NCBI GenBank assembly: GCA_038501195.1
Contig: JBBPUQ010000002.1
Location: 6,339,001 to 6,403,000, forward strand
Length of the DNA: 64,000 nucleotides
Reading direction: 5' to 3'
DNA from: Nemania diffusa
Lineage: Eukaryota > Ascomycota > Sordariomycetes > Xylariales > Xylariaceae
The position numbers and the translations under genes are program-made. Below are positions 1 to 10,655 of this stretch, piece by piece (positions within the stretch are counted from its first letter, which is position 1; each line of letters begins with the position of its first letter). Below the pieces are notes generated by a model. It was not told the origin of the DNA, made no database searches, and worked only from the letters and a program-made list of their open reading frames with translations.

Positions 1-284
1 AGCGAGACTCGGAGGGAGTCGCCAAGAACCAAATAGAATGTCGCCAGGGAAACGATATATATATCGAATGTGTATTCGTGCGGGTCAGGAAGCATCTCTA
101 CATGCTTAGAGATCATAGCGATGCCAAGAAACAAGAAGAGGTCGAACGAAGGTTGGCAGGGGCCCATATCGCTACCGAAAAAGCAGGACAGGAGCATGCC
201 GAGAACGAAGTAACCGGAGTGTGCTGTATACAGCATCTGGATCATCAGCCTGCAGATGAGAGTCAGCGGGAAGATTCGCGCCTA
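1..284 (-). other. Possible 3' part of a membrane-protein gene running off the window
   Basis: On the minus strand an open frame runs from about 270 to the window edge without a stop. It reads through two hydrophobic stretches, one beginning MIQMLYTAHSGYFVLGMLLS and a second around FDLFLFLGIAMI. Acceptor-like AGs (TTAG and CTGCAG) lie at its upstream end. Further upstream, near 594-554, there is a short ATG-led frame ending in a GTAAGC donor, which could be a first exon. I could not join the two cleanly. The first hydrophobic stretch has a slight resemblance to the last helices of Ctr copper transporters, but the methionine motif is not clear. It may be the edge of a real gene cut by the window; the product is not recognised. 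Confidence 0.25.
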
Positions 285-594
285 AGAGGCCCTTCACAGT
301 CACCACTCAGACAAATTCAGGTGGGGGTTGCATGTGAGATGAGTCTTGGGGCCATGGTTGATAGATACTTGTGGAAGGGGTCTCCTAAAAAGGCGTATAG
401 TGTCTTGTGTCTTGTGTTTTGTGAGGGATACAAGTCGATGTGGATGATACAGTTGCCTGGGACTGGTGCAGGATGCGTCTGTGGGAGTGCATAGGAAGAC
501 ATATCGCCAAGCGTGGCGTCGAGGGGATCAACTGCACCGAGAGGTCCGCTTACCAGGTGATCATGGCCTTCATGGCCAGGCGAAGGGTAGTCAT

Positions 595-3500
595 CTTGAT
601 GTTGTCGTGTGGGAAGTCAAGGACAAGGTGAAAGATGGAAGAAGGAAGAGAATGGTGATACTGCTTCTGGTTCTTCTGGTTCGCAACAGTCGCATGGCTA
701 GAGGAACGTAAGATGTTGCAGATGAGGAAGAGAGAAGAGGGAAGATAACGAAGTGGTGGGTTGGGGAGGTCTATTTAGCGAAGCAGGTCTGGTAGACGTC
801 AGTGGTAGACTTGAGTGCGCGTGTGAGTGCGAGGGTGTTTGTGCTTTTGGGTGGTTGTGGCAAGGAAGGCATTGAATACAGGATGCTTGTCGGCTACCTA
901 GGCGATCAAGGGCGCCTGGTACTTAAGTACCGAGCCTATGAGGCATGAGGTACACAAGTACCTCTTCAGTTGTGCGACTTGATAGATCACTCGGCGCTTA
1001 TACTACATGCCATAGACACTATACTATGAAACTAGGATGGTAACTAGCTAACTAATGCATGTCGCCCGAGAGACCATCGCAGCATTCACCAGAGATTCCT
1101 ATTCTCTCTTAGAATAACAACATGGACGAAACCAACTCGGTAACACAAGAGAGATGCTAACTCGATCCATCTAAGAGACTGCCGAATGGTTTAAAGTCTA
1201 GCAGTCGTGAAAATTATAGAGCAACGCGAGGATTGAGTTGTAATCATAAATCAATTAAAGATACCCAGTAGAAATAAAGTTGTTCGGCATCTCCCATTAT
1301 TTGTGGGAAATACCCATATTTAGAACCCGCCCGCCAGAACCCCGAAATAGCGTACTCCAGGAGACTGGTAACAATTAATACCTACTTAGGTATGCTCAAT
1401 TTACTATGAGTATTTGAGGCAAGGGAAAAAGGTAGTCACTCTTCGCCTTGTGCTGTTGTGATAACTTACCTACGGATTGACCATAAGGAGTATCTACACT
1501 GTCAGAGATATATTATCTTCGGTTTGTACCGCTTCCTATTTGCTAACTAGTTCGCACTACTCAGGTGACCTGGGAGAGCAATGGAAACACCCCTAGTTAT
1601 CGTGCACTGACCACACACTATATCTTTTCCAAATGAAAATATTCACTACCTATTATTGTAACTCGTAACCCAGAGGCAAACAAACTCACTAAAGCAACAC
1701 TAATGATAATTGTAGATGGCAATTACTACGGACCTCTATTCATAACTTACTCAGTAGCTATATGATAAATGCAAGTTCTGACTAGATGATAAATGGTTCA
1801 ATAGCTCCCGAGTTGTGTACGTTCCCTTCCCTCATACGTCTTTACAGAAGTCATTGTTATGAAGAATTAAGCTCAAGAACATGTGTATCAAGGGAGTGAA
1901 TGATGTCTTAAAACTAGGTGGTTATCGTAAACATTCTTATCAGTTCATCGCGGGGTTGCGAGGGGGTTGGATAAAACGGCTCGGAGCTACCCTTGTCGTA
2001 TGGCTAGGTCTTTTATAACGACGGGAAGCGTATGAGGATAGAGCAAAGCAGCTCCCTTGAAACACAAGGAAGTCGCTTGAATTTGTTTGCAGCCTTGTTT
2101 CTTGATCAGGCTACCTATCAAATCTTTTTTTTAAAATGTATGACAATGAATATGTCGTGACGCTGCATATGTGTACAACAACCATAGAATGCTAGAAAAG
2201 ATATTCAACACGTCAACAGATAGTTCGTTTTCCACACTTCACATAGTGATGACAGCCGTTGTCGAGCGTGTTGAATATTAATAATTACTAAATCGAGCAG
2301 AAGTCGTTAAATATAAGTTATAGTAGTTGTTCCTCATATAGATATTCATATCATTAATTTAAATTCGCCCCGTCGGTGAGTGTCAACCATGTTGCAATGC
2401 TGTGTGAACCACAGATAGTTTTCATTATACAACGTACAACATTGTGTCACCCACATTCTTTCGCCCTTGGAGGAGAGCGCCAATAGAACCGTTAAGTACT
2501 ATCTGGACAGCAGTCATATGCTCTTCTAGGGAGCTGTTATGGCATGATAGATAGATACCGCAGCACGCATTAGATCGTTGATGATATCCGGCCCCCAAAA
2601 TCTGACCCTAGTATTCGGCTAAGGTTGCAGTGACCAAACTCCAACGGCCGTAGGAATTCACAGTTTAGCTATAGCATACCCGTATGGAAATTAGTTAGGT
2701 ATTTAGTATCTATAATACAGCTCGCTGAGTCGCAGAGCTAATAACCCGAAGCTAAGATCTAAATACTACTTCTAAGCCTCGACTATTTAAAGTTTTAGAG
2801 TATGAACGCCCTCGAATGACGACTTTCAATTAAGCCCGGTTCGGTAATTTTAGATACGAAGATAATGTAACGGAATGAAGCAACTGTAAGACATAAAATT
2901 GTCACAAAGATACAAGTTCAAAAAGGAACTGCTCGTCATAATAGCCATTCGAGAGACGCTTGAATTTGGATCGAACAAGTTCCATCGGGCAGTCGCAAGG
3001 GATTCCATAGAATATCTCCGCCGGCGACCAGCAATAGCAAGCCGGAAAGAGGTGTTGAATAGCTTCGCCGTAGGCGTCGGTGTTGGCGGGGTCGTTGCCG
3101 CGGGGAGTGTCTCAGTGTATGACTCTAGCCCAGACAGTGATACAAGAAAGGAGCCAAATCGTGGCGAAGGTTTTTTTTCTCGCCGGGGCAGCTAAGTCTC
3201 CGAATTTAAGCGGAGTCTTGGGCTGGAGAGATTAAGCTGTGATAGATGTAAGGCTAATATTAAGAAAGGTCTCTATTAACTCGAGCTTTTGACTCCTATG
3301 GTCTACAACACGTCTTCTACATCCCAGAGCAAGGCTTAAGACTCTTACTGGGTTAGTAGCTACTGGTAAGATTTCCGCCATGCCAAGCTACAGTGTTTGA
3401 AAACCTGAGGTCGGGACCGACATTTCTATCTTGGTGTAAACACAAAGATCTCCTTTTTTGACGCAACTTCTGCGAGCTTAAGTATGGTAGGGTAGGATTT

Positions 3501-4814
3501 TCCGTGAGTGCCTAGACAGTATTACGAGAGGGAAAGAAGGTGAGACCGACATTTGGCTAGACTGTTTCGGACGCCGCTCATTTGATGTTTTCCGTGGATG
3601 CTATTTGCTGAGCTAGCGCTACGATAACGGTCATACCTTAGTCTCTACCCTATATGCAATTGACCCTGTGATTTATCAGTGACTGTCTAGGCAGCAGAAA
3701 CTCAGTCGCTCGTGTTTGCGCCAGCTCAGTAGGCTGCCTAATCAAGGGATACTTTATCGTATGTTTTTCTTATATTTTGCTCTTCGATGACCAGAGGAAA
3801 AGCGAACAGGTGGAGGATGAGAGGTGGTGATACAGAACAACGTATAAATATGTTAGCCACTACCGTTCTCAAGGCAGACTGTTGCGCGTGCGAAGATAAG
3901 TTTGTCTCCGAGCACTATAGCCTTTGTCACATCTGCTACCTCATCGTAAGCAGCTTGACCATCATATTATGCACCTGCGTGTCGAGTGGTACTGTGTAAA
4001 AACATACACCCAAGTACTTGTAGACGCAAGGGATAATCTACGCGCAGCTTCAGAAAGGGAGGCTTTTGTACAGTACAAGATACAAAATTTACATAACCAG
4101 TGGGATTTTTCATTGAACTGCCCTCCTTCTTTAAATTCTAGTTCATAACAGCCAAGAGGAGTTGTGCGTGTTTTTGAGTTGCTGGTTTCAATATATGATC
4201 TTAGACTATTGCTAATGTCATTTGGTTTGCCTTGCTGTAGAGCTGGAAGATATTATTTCAATACTAAGCATCTGCTGACAAGGCATGGTTTTATTTATCT
4301 CATAGTAATCAACTGAAATACATATCGGCTAGAAACGTATTAACGCTCATAAAAGAAGTTTGCACTCTGGGTTTGAAGATGCCTTAGTTAGAGTTAACTT
4401 TCTCTTCTTGTTTGTACATTTCTAGAACCTGTCACGACGAACCCCCCGGCACTGTATATGACGTTATAGGCCAACGGCTGGCGGGAAGGTCCGCCATCGA
4501 CGGGAGATTAGCGGTTAAGTCTAGGAAATCAGCGGCTATTAACCAAGGCTTGGGAAACAAAAGAAATTCCGAGGAAGGACAATATAGCTCTGGCAATCTG
4601 CTAAAATTGGCGCGCTCTCTATGCATATTACCTAAATAGGAAATATTTGAAAATCTAAGTGCGACAAGCTGGGGCAAGTGGCCTGATAAGCGGGTATGTT
4701 TCAAAGCGGAGAAGAGGGGATTATGTACCTGTTTGCCAAATGCAAGCCCGAGTTTCTCTCTGGTCACAAATTTATTTCACGGGCTGAGAGTGAAAGTTGC
4801 AAGGCGCCTAGACC
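595..4814. other. Gene-poor AT-rich stretch
   Basis: No open frame here has a recognisable family, sensible codon pattern or supporting splice sites. The longest (98 codons, near 2899-3195) starts only at a TTG. TA-rich runs and short stop-rich frames dominate. I saw no terminal repeats, target-site duplications or transposase motifs, although heavily decayed repeats could not be excluded by eye. Confidence 0.5.
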
Positions 4815-7296
4815 ATGGATAAGTGGAACTTAGACATCGCATCCGTGTTATACCAGCCTCTCGTCGGCGATCTACCCCTCCGTCTTCTCCTGATTCACCC
4901 AGGGAAGCTCGACGAGCCTCTGAGGACCGAGCTTCTGCCCACGACGCTCGACGAGGCCCAGGGATGCTATGATGCCACCTCATATACCTGGGGCTCCCCA
5001 GAGAATCCGGAGTTAATCCGGTGCGGCAGTGAGCAGCTCTGGGTGCAAAGAAATGCCTTCCACATGATGCTCGATCTCCGCAGGCCCGACGAGCCCCGTA
5101 AGGTCTGGATAGATGCCGTCTGTATCAACCAGTGCAGCCTCGACGAGCGCGCCGCGCAAGTCGCTATTATGCATCACATCTATCGACGCGCGGGTGCCAC
5201 GTGGGTTTGGCTGGGACGCCCGGATGAGCATAGCTCCGCTGCAATGGCCTACGCAGCGACTCTTAATGCAGAGAAGTCTGTCAGCGAATTCTCGCACTGT
5301 GGATATGGATCGAACTGGTCCATGTTTACAGAGAAATCATACTTCTTTGACCCTGCATTCAACGCAAGCATCGATGCCGACCAGCTGCGAGAGCTCGCGG
5401 TCGCTATTGTGAGCTTCCTCAATCGGCCGTGGTTTTCTCGCGTCTGGATCCAGCAGGAAGCTTCGTTGTGTAAGAATGCACGAGTAGTTTGTGGCCCGAA
5501 CGTAGTAGACTGGGACAATATCTTCGCTCTAGCTGTAGGATATCCCAGTCCCTCTTCTACTATTTTATCCTCGCCTATTAGTAGTTTGATATGTTACGAC
5601 GGCGAATGCTGTGTAGACCGAGGGGCTGCAGGTTGCTACAAAGTAGTGATATTGACCTCGGCATGACTAACAACAATTTGGTATACAGTGGATTATGTCC
5701 CCGCGATATACCGAAACGTGGCCGGACTATGTTCATAAGGAACTTAGCCGAACACTCAACAACATACAAGCCGTCAGGATAATCCAAAGAGTCCGACACC
5801 ACTACTTCCAAGACTTATATGGTCATAGCGATATTAACTTAGGCTTCGAAGGGTTGGTCGCGAATGTTTCTCGTTATGAAGCAACCGATCCCCGAGACAG
5901 AATCTATGCAATGGGTAATATTATAGTTGACTCAGATCAATGGTTTGAAGTTGACTATCGAATCCCGTGGGAAATTTTAGTAAGTTGCCTTGAAAGGTAG
6001 TGAACAACCTTGAACCTAAACTCTAGTTAACTCGGCTCTATAGCCGTTTCTAAGCTAAGGTTATGTAATCGAGTTAAACGCTAATTGTGTATGATCTAGT
6101 ATACCGATGTTGCGCGACGATTTCTCGACGTAGATGCACTCAGCTTCTTAAAAAATGCAGGCAGGGTTCGACAAGAATCCAGTACTGCTCTTCCCTCATG
6201 GGTTCCGGACTATAGATACAAAGAGGAGAGCGACTATATGATATTTAGTCCGACTTTGTGGAGGGCTGGCGGAGGTATCCGGGTTGCCCTCATACCACCT
6301 ACCCGGACGTCGAACAGCAAGGTGAGCCAACTCCCCAAAGGTAGGAAAAGACAATTTCTGTTATCAGATGATTTAAGAGCTTTCAAAGGCTCAAGTAAAT
6401 ATTTGCTTCAGAGCTTTGCCTCCTTTAGAAGCTTGATGTCTGACGAGATCACATATGTTGGCGATTTTATTACCAACGAAGATGGGGACCTCGAGACGAA
6501 TATTAAAGAGACTGTAAAGATTATCAGAAAGGATATCAACTACGTCAGCACCCTGGAGATGCCGACCTATATCAACGGAGATTCTCTCTTAGATGCATAC
6601 AAGTTGACACTTATCATGTCATGTGATGCTCAGCAGGAGATGGTGCGTTCTGATTACATCAAGACACATTGGGAAGAATGGCTTAAATGGTACGAACAAG
6701 GTGTAAGTATATCCTCTTGATACTACCTTTTAGTGAGCCTAAGAGGACATCGATTTGTTTGATGCGCGTTTGCTACTGTCTCTTTTATTGGCTAACCTCT
6801 CATATATCAACAGTGCCCGGGATATTGGAACACAAATTCGGGAACTCCGGGGATGAATCCTTCATTCGAATCCTCTGGCGCCATCAAGACATTCCGCTTT
6901 GCCGTCACTAAGCATGGATATTTCTGCTTAGTGCCTCGAATCGTACAGGCTGGTGACGAGATCGCCATTTTCCAATCATACGACCTGGCGGTGGTTCTAC
7001 GTCGGCTGCCCCCTCCCCCTCCACCTCAGAACCAGAAACAGAAACAAGCTGCGTCTATAACTGATCCGTATTTCGAACTGCTCGGGGATGCCTATGTACA
7101 TGGCATGATGGAGAACGAAGCACGTTGTATCAATGACGAATTCAACTGTAAATACGAGCCGACACAAGCTCAGTGGGACAGGATAATCAAAGCGTCAGAC
7201 GGAGGTCGAGGTGAGCCATGGACAACGTTAAGTCTAAGCGGCCAATATGAGAGGATCTTTAAGACTCTCGGCCCGCGTACCGTTCGTCTAGTTTAG
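4815..7296 (+). CDS. HET-domain (heterokaryon incompatibility) protein, four exons
   Basis: HET-domain proteins trigger growth arrest or cell death after fusion of incompatible hyphae, or serve as innate-immunity-like sensors. Exons are read as 4815-5534, 5689-5979, 6100-6702 and 6814-7296, all joined in phase 0, giving about 698 residues. The HET core is clear: YDATSYTWGSPENP near residues 52-65, KVWIDAVCINQ near 96-106 with a following DERAAQV, then HHIYRRAGATWVWLG. After the first intron come ATDPRDRIYAMG and, across the second, a YTDVARRFL block and LPSWVPDY, all usual for the family. The C-terminal exon carries the common GDE..AIFQSYDLAVVLRR and LLGDAYVHGMM elements. Introns 2 and 3 have GTAAGT donors; intron 1 has a weaker GTAGGA donor but a good GACTAAC branch site before CAG. 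No partner domain (NACHT, patatin or ankyrin) is visible. The family is certain, the trigger unknown, and intron 1 is the least sure boundary. Confidence 0.88.
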
Positions 7297-8163
7297 TACT
7301 CGGCCGTAAGCAAGAGGTTAAAGCCGGTAATTGACACTACTGTTGCTTATCTTTTACATTGAAGCCATATAGAAACTAGACAGATATTATACTAGCTCTG
7401 CATACTCGATATACCTCGATATGTCTCTATATGTATATCACTTGTCACAGCTGGAGACTAACCCCTCTCCGCTAACACCGGCGTGTTGTATTACTAAACC
7501 AGTTTTATTACAATTATGTACAGGGCTCTAGGTAGGTTTGTTTCTTCTCTTCTCTGTAAATAATCGAAACTGCTATTACAGATTATTCAATCACCCCAAT
7601 CTTAATTCAAAGCTAATAGAGTTAGGTATTCATAAGACCCTTCACCTAAACATGCTCTTTAACTAGTCTACTCTCTAGATAATTATCTATCTAAATAGAA
7701 CCTCTTGTAAGTTCAGCTCGTATAATTGCGATATGCCTGACTGAAATTGGGAATTGATAGAGAAGAAGATTCTCCACAAGAAGAGTGGGTCGGATGTGGG
7801 GCTACCGAGGCAAGTGGTGCTCTATGTAATCATCCCGCATGTATCCTTGCCAATTCAGAGCCCTTTGGTTGGCTGTAGGGACCCTGACCTACATATATCC
7901 ATGCATCTACACACCACACGTCGAAACGCGGGCGCAGACTAATTCTAGAAATTAGTCAGTTTAGAACGTCTCGCAAACGGAGATTTCTCATCGACAATTT
8001 TCTGGTGGAAGTATTGATTCTACTAATTATCCACATTCACACATACACACAATGCCCAGGCAAAAAATCCACTGTTATCATATAGCATTTGCATTTGTAT
8101 TTATCTATCAACGAGCGACGATGAGGCTAAAGGGCTCAGCCAAGTTCTCAATCTATTTCTTCC
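7297..8163. other. Intergenic region between HET gene and SDR gene
   Basis: This AT-rich spacer lies between the 3' ends of two convergent genes and should hold both polyadenylation regions. No coding frame or structured repeat is evident. Confidence 0.6.
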
Positions 8164-9153
8164 TCACGCAAGGCCCAGTGTTTTCCGTGTGAGCTCCCAA
8201 GTCTTGTCTTGCTTCTTCTCGTCATAAACATATGGCTTCGCCCCCGCCATAGTTTCGATTATGGGCTCAGTGAGCGCAACCCTACAGTCCTCCAGGTACT
8301 TGCCGCCTTTGCCCTCCCACTCCTTATCCACGGCAGCAAGCACAGTGGTTGCCGCGCCTTGCTCTGTGTTCTTGAGGAAATTGGCTATTTCTGGCGAGGC
8401 ATGCCAGCTCGCCTTTACCTCTTCGGGAACGTGCTTCTGGAGTCCCGACATGATACCCCCGGGCATTACACTGAGGGCGTGCAAACCAAGGGAGCCAAAG
8501 TGGCGGTCGACATAGTTCGCCATGTAGATCTGGGCAAGTTTGCTTTGTCCATACCCCTTCCATGGACTGTACGCATCGGGCCCTTTCAGCTGGAAGTCAT
8601 CGAAGATGATCTCCGACGTGTGGTGGCCCGAGCTCGAGACATTCACGAGTCTTGAGTTGAACTCCGGCGTTGACCCCTTTAGCAGAGCATCTTTGAGTAG
8701 ATCGAAGAGCAGATAATGGCCGAGGTAATTCGTAGCGAGCTGCATTTCGAAGCCTTCAGGCGTCTCCTCGCGTGTGGGGATCTGCATAACCGCAGCATTG
8801 CAAACCAGAACATTGAGCGTGGAGGATTTCTGGAGGAAATTGGCGGCAGCGGCTCGGACGGACGAGAGATCGCTTGTGTCTAGTTCCAATAGCTCGACCC
8901 GTCCGGGCTCGAGAAACGATGCGCACGCTGCTCGACCCTTTTCCAGGGAGCGGACGGTAAGGAAGACCTTGCCGCCAGTGGCAGCGAAGGCACGGCCCGT
9001 CTCGACGCCTATGCCTGACGATGCTCCCGTAACCAGAAAGACCTTGTCCTTCATCTTCCCTTCGAGCCCGTTATCTTTGATAATTTGTAGGGCGGTAGGA
9101 CGTGCATCTCCAGGCCCAGCAGGGACTTTGTGGGATTCGGCGTAGCGAGACAT
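8164..9153 (-). CDS. Short-chain dehydrogenase/reductase, retinol-dehydrogenase-like
   Basis: This intronless gene encodes 329 residues of a classical NAD(P)-dependent short-chain dehydrogenase. The cofactor motif TGASSGIG is at residues 42-49 and the structural NAA at 119-121. The active site is complete: Asn142 in the TNYLGHYLL block, the catalytic serine in NVSSSG near 173-175, and YGQSK with Tyr201 and Lys205. The layout and length match fungal WW-oxidoreductase or retinol-dehydrogenase-like enzymes, which interconvert alcohols and aldehydes or ketones. No signal peptide or obvious membrane helix is seen, so it is probably cytosolic. It is divergent from the NRPS-like reductase gene, whose reductase domain should release an aldehyde. 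Further reduction of that aldehyde by this enzyme is a reasonable inference, but the substrate cannot be read from sequence. Confidence 0.93.
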   Translation of the reverse strand: MSRYAESHKVPAGPGDARPTALQIIKDNGLEGKMKDKVFLVTGASSGIGVETGRAFAATGGKVFLTVRSLEKGRAACASFLEPGRVELLELDTSDLSSVRAAAANFLQKSSTLNVLVCNAAVMQIPTREETPEGFEMQLATNYLGHYLLFDLLKDALLKGSTPEFNSRLVNVSSSGHHTSEIIFDDFQLKGPDAYSPWKGYGQSKLAQIYMANYVDRHFGSLGLHALSVMPGGIMSGLQKHVPEEVKASWHASPEIANFLKNTEQGAATTVLAAVDKEWEGKGGKYLEDCRVALTEPIIETMAGAKPYVYDEKKQDKTWELTRKTLGLA

Positions 9154-9341
9154 GCTGTAGAGTGGCTAATGAAGACGAGATTGGTATGTGTGTGTTTCCT
9201 GAGATTCGTGAGGATTGAATAAAGATACTACTATGCACGGCGTTGACGTTGGTCAAATAGACCGGCAACGACGTGAGCTGTTCACATTGCTTCATGCAAC
9301 GAACGGGATTTGTAGGCTGTAAGGCCGCTAAACCCGATTTC

Positions 9342-9370
9342 TCCGCCTAAATATATGGCCTCTAGGCGGA
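9342..9370. promoter_or_regulatory. Inverted repeat, candidate zinc-cluster factor site
   Basis: The arms TCCGCCTA and TAGGCGGA are perfect complements separated by 13 bases that include an AATATATGG stretch. The repeat lies about 190 bases upstream of the SDR start. CGG half-sites in inverted arrangement are the usual targets of fungal Zn2Cys6 activators, so this is a plausible cluster-regulator site. No such regulator gene is visible in the window. Confidence 0.45.
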
Positions 9371-10135
9371 TTTATGGAGAGCTATCACCACTGTAGTCAG
9401 CGACTGCGTCTGGGCAGTTTCTAGCTTATTAAGTTGTCGGAGTTTTGAGACTTGGTATGCGTCATGACGACTTGTGAGGTTGACGGTGACAGTGTTGTGG
9501 TATCTAGCATGCTTGGTAGTATATAAGGCTAATGTAGGGGCCGGAAATAATGGTGGCTTCTAGGATTAAGACCGACGTGCGTAAACGGCGATATCGCAGC
9601 GTGGCGTTAACGGTTGAGCATTACTAAGGCAGGTGCATCCGTCACGGCAGTCGAGGACAGCCCAAGAGCCCAAGACGTTCCACGACAGCGGCCCGTGTGC
9701 TTGTTTTTTAATGTTTTATATGGAGCGGATTCCTCCCTCCAACACCTACCCGCGCCATTCGCTCTATTTGCCGTATTTTCTATTTCCTACCTACCTACCC
9801 TGCCATTTCTCGCCCCCCCTTCCGAATGCTTGAATCAATGACAACTCTATACTTTTTTTGGCCGCTCCCCTCGCTCTCGGGTGCACTCGGCACGCGAACA
9901 CAACGGCCGAAATGACATTGGACGGTGTGACACAGTCCTTGCTACCCAGCATTACCACCTAATGTAGGGCACTCACGTCAGCCAATCCCCCTTATGATAC
10001 CTACCCACCGAGGTACTCTTCATTCTATCTACTGTAGATACTCTATACCTAGATATGTATAGGGGTGTTCTGTATACAGTAGGAAGGGCCCCAAAGTCAA
10101 AACCCCTACTTTTCCTTATATGCCTAGACTAGTTC

Positions 10136-10153
10136 CCGGGACCACTGTCCCGG
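10136..10153. promoter_or_regulatory. Short perfect palindrome upstream of NRPS-like gene
   Basis: CCGGGAC and GTCCCGG form seven perfect complementary pairs around the four-base centre CACT. It sits about 500 bases before the NRPS-like start codon, in a stretch otherwise poor in GC. A protein-binding site is the simplest reading; no terminator role is expected in a fungus. Confidence 0.4.
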
Positions 10154-10655
10154 AGGGTCGGAGAGTCGGATAATGGCATTCGTCAAGTTCGTGCCGGCCT
10201 GGTCTACACTAATCGACACATGCACGCTGACAGCTTCACACACACAGAGTTTAGCTTTGCGCTATACACACCAGTGCAAATCATATAGTGAAGTATGATA
10301 TCACAGCTGCTTCGCGCATCGGCACTTGTTCGTCTAGCGTGTGACCTGCGAAGCGAGACTACTCTGAGTATTATGATTACATCGCATATCTCGCATTCAT
10401 AGCATTCGTCGCAATAATGCCTCGGCTCTATATCAAAAGTCAAGGGGGTCATGTTGAATTCGCTGGCGTTGAGGGTCTATAAGAAGAAAGGGAGGCCCAA
10501 GGGAGTCCGGTTCTTTTTTGAGTTCATCAGTCTTACACCAGAGAGCAATCCAATATCTTCTTCCCAAAATCGACTTAGAATCAACTTCTCAGACTGAATA
10601 ATCAATATATCTATATCAAAAACTCTCACACTTGCTCAGATACCTCAATATTGTC

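Larger units (their letters stand above)
9154..10655. promoter_or_regulatory. Divergent promoter region of SDR and NRPS-like genes
   Basis: This 1.5 kb region separates two divergently transcribed enzyme genes and so must hold both promoters. It contains two near-perfect inverted repeats (listed separately), several TA-rich stretches that could act as TATA elements, and a CA/CT-rich leader just before the NRPS-like start codon. No supported gene lies inside it. Confidence 0.6.

Noticed and set aside
78..494. 138-codon plus-strand frame at the left edge
   Set aside because: Irregular composition with no features, and the opposite strand carries a more protein-like hydrophobic frame.
2899..3195. 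98-codon frame in the left gene-poor block
   Set aside because: It starts only at TTG, lies in AT-rich DNA, and has no splice context or family resemblance.
1..4814. Considered as a RIP-mutated transposon
   Set aside because: The sequence is AT-rich but I found no terminal repeats, no element-like translation even with stops allowed, and no extreme composition; a RIP-index calculation would be needed.
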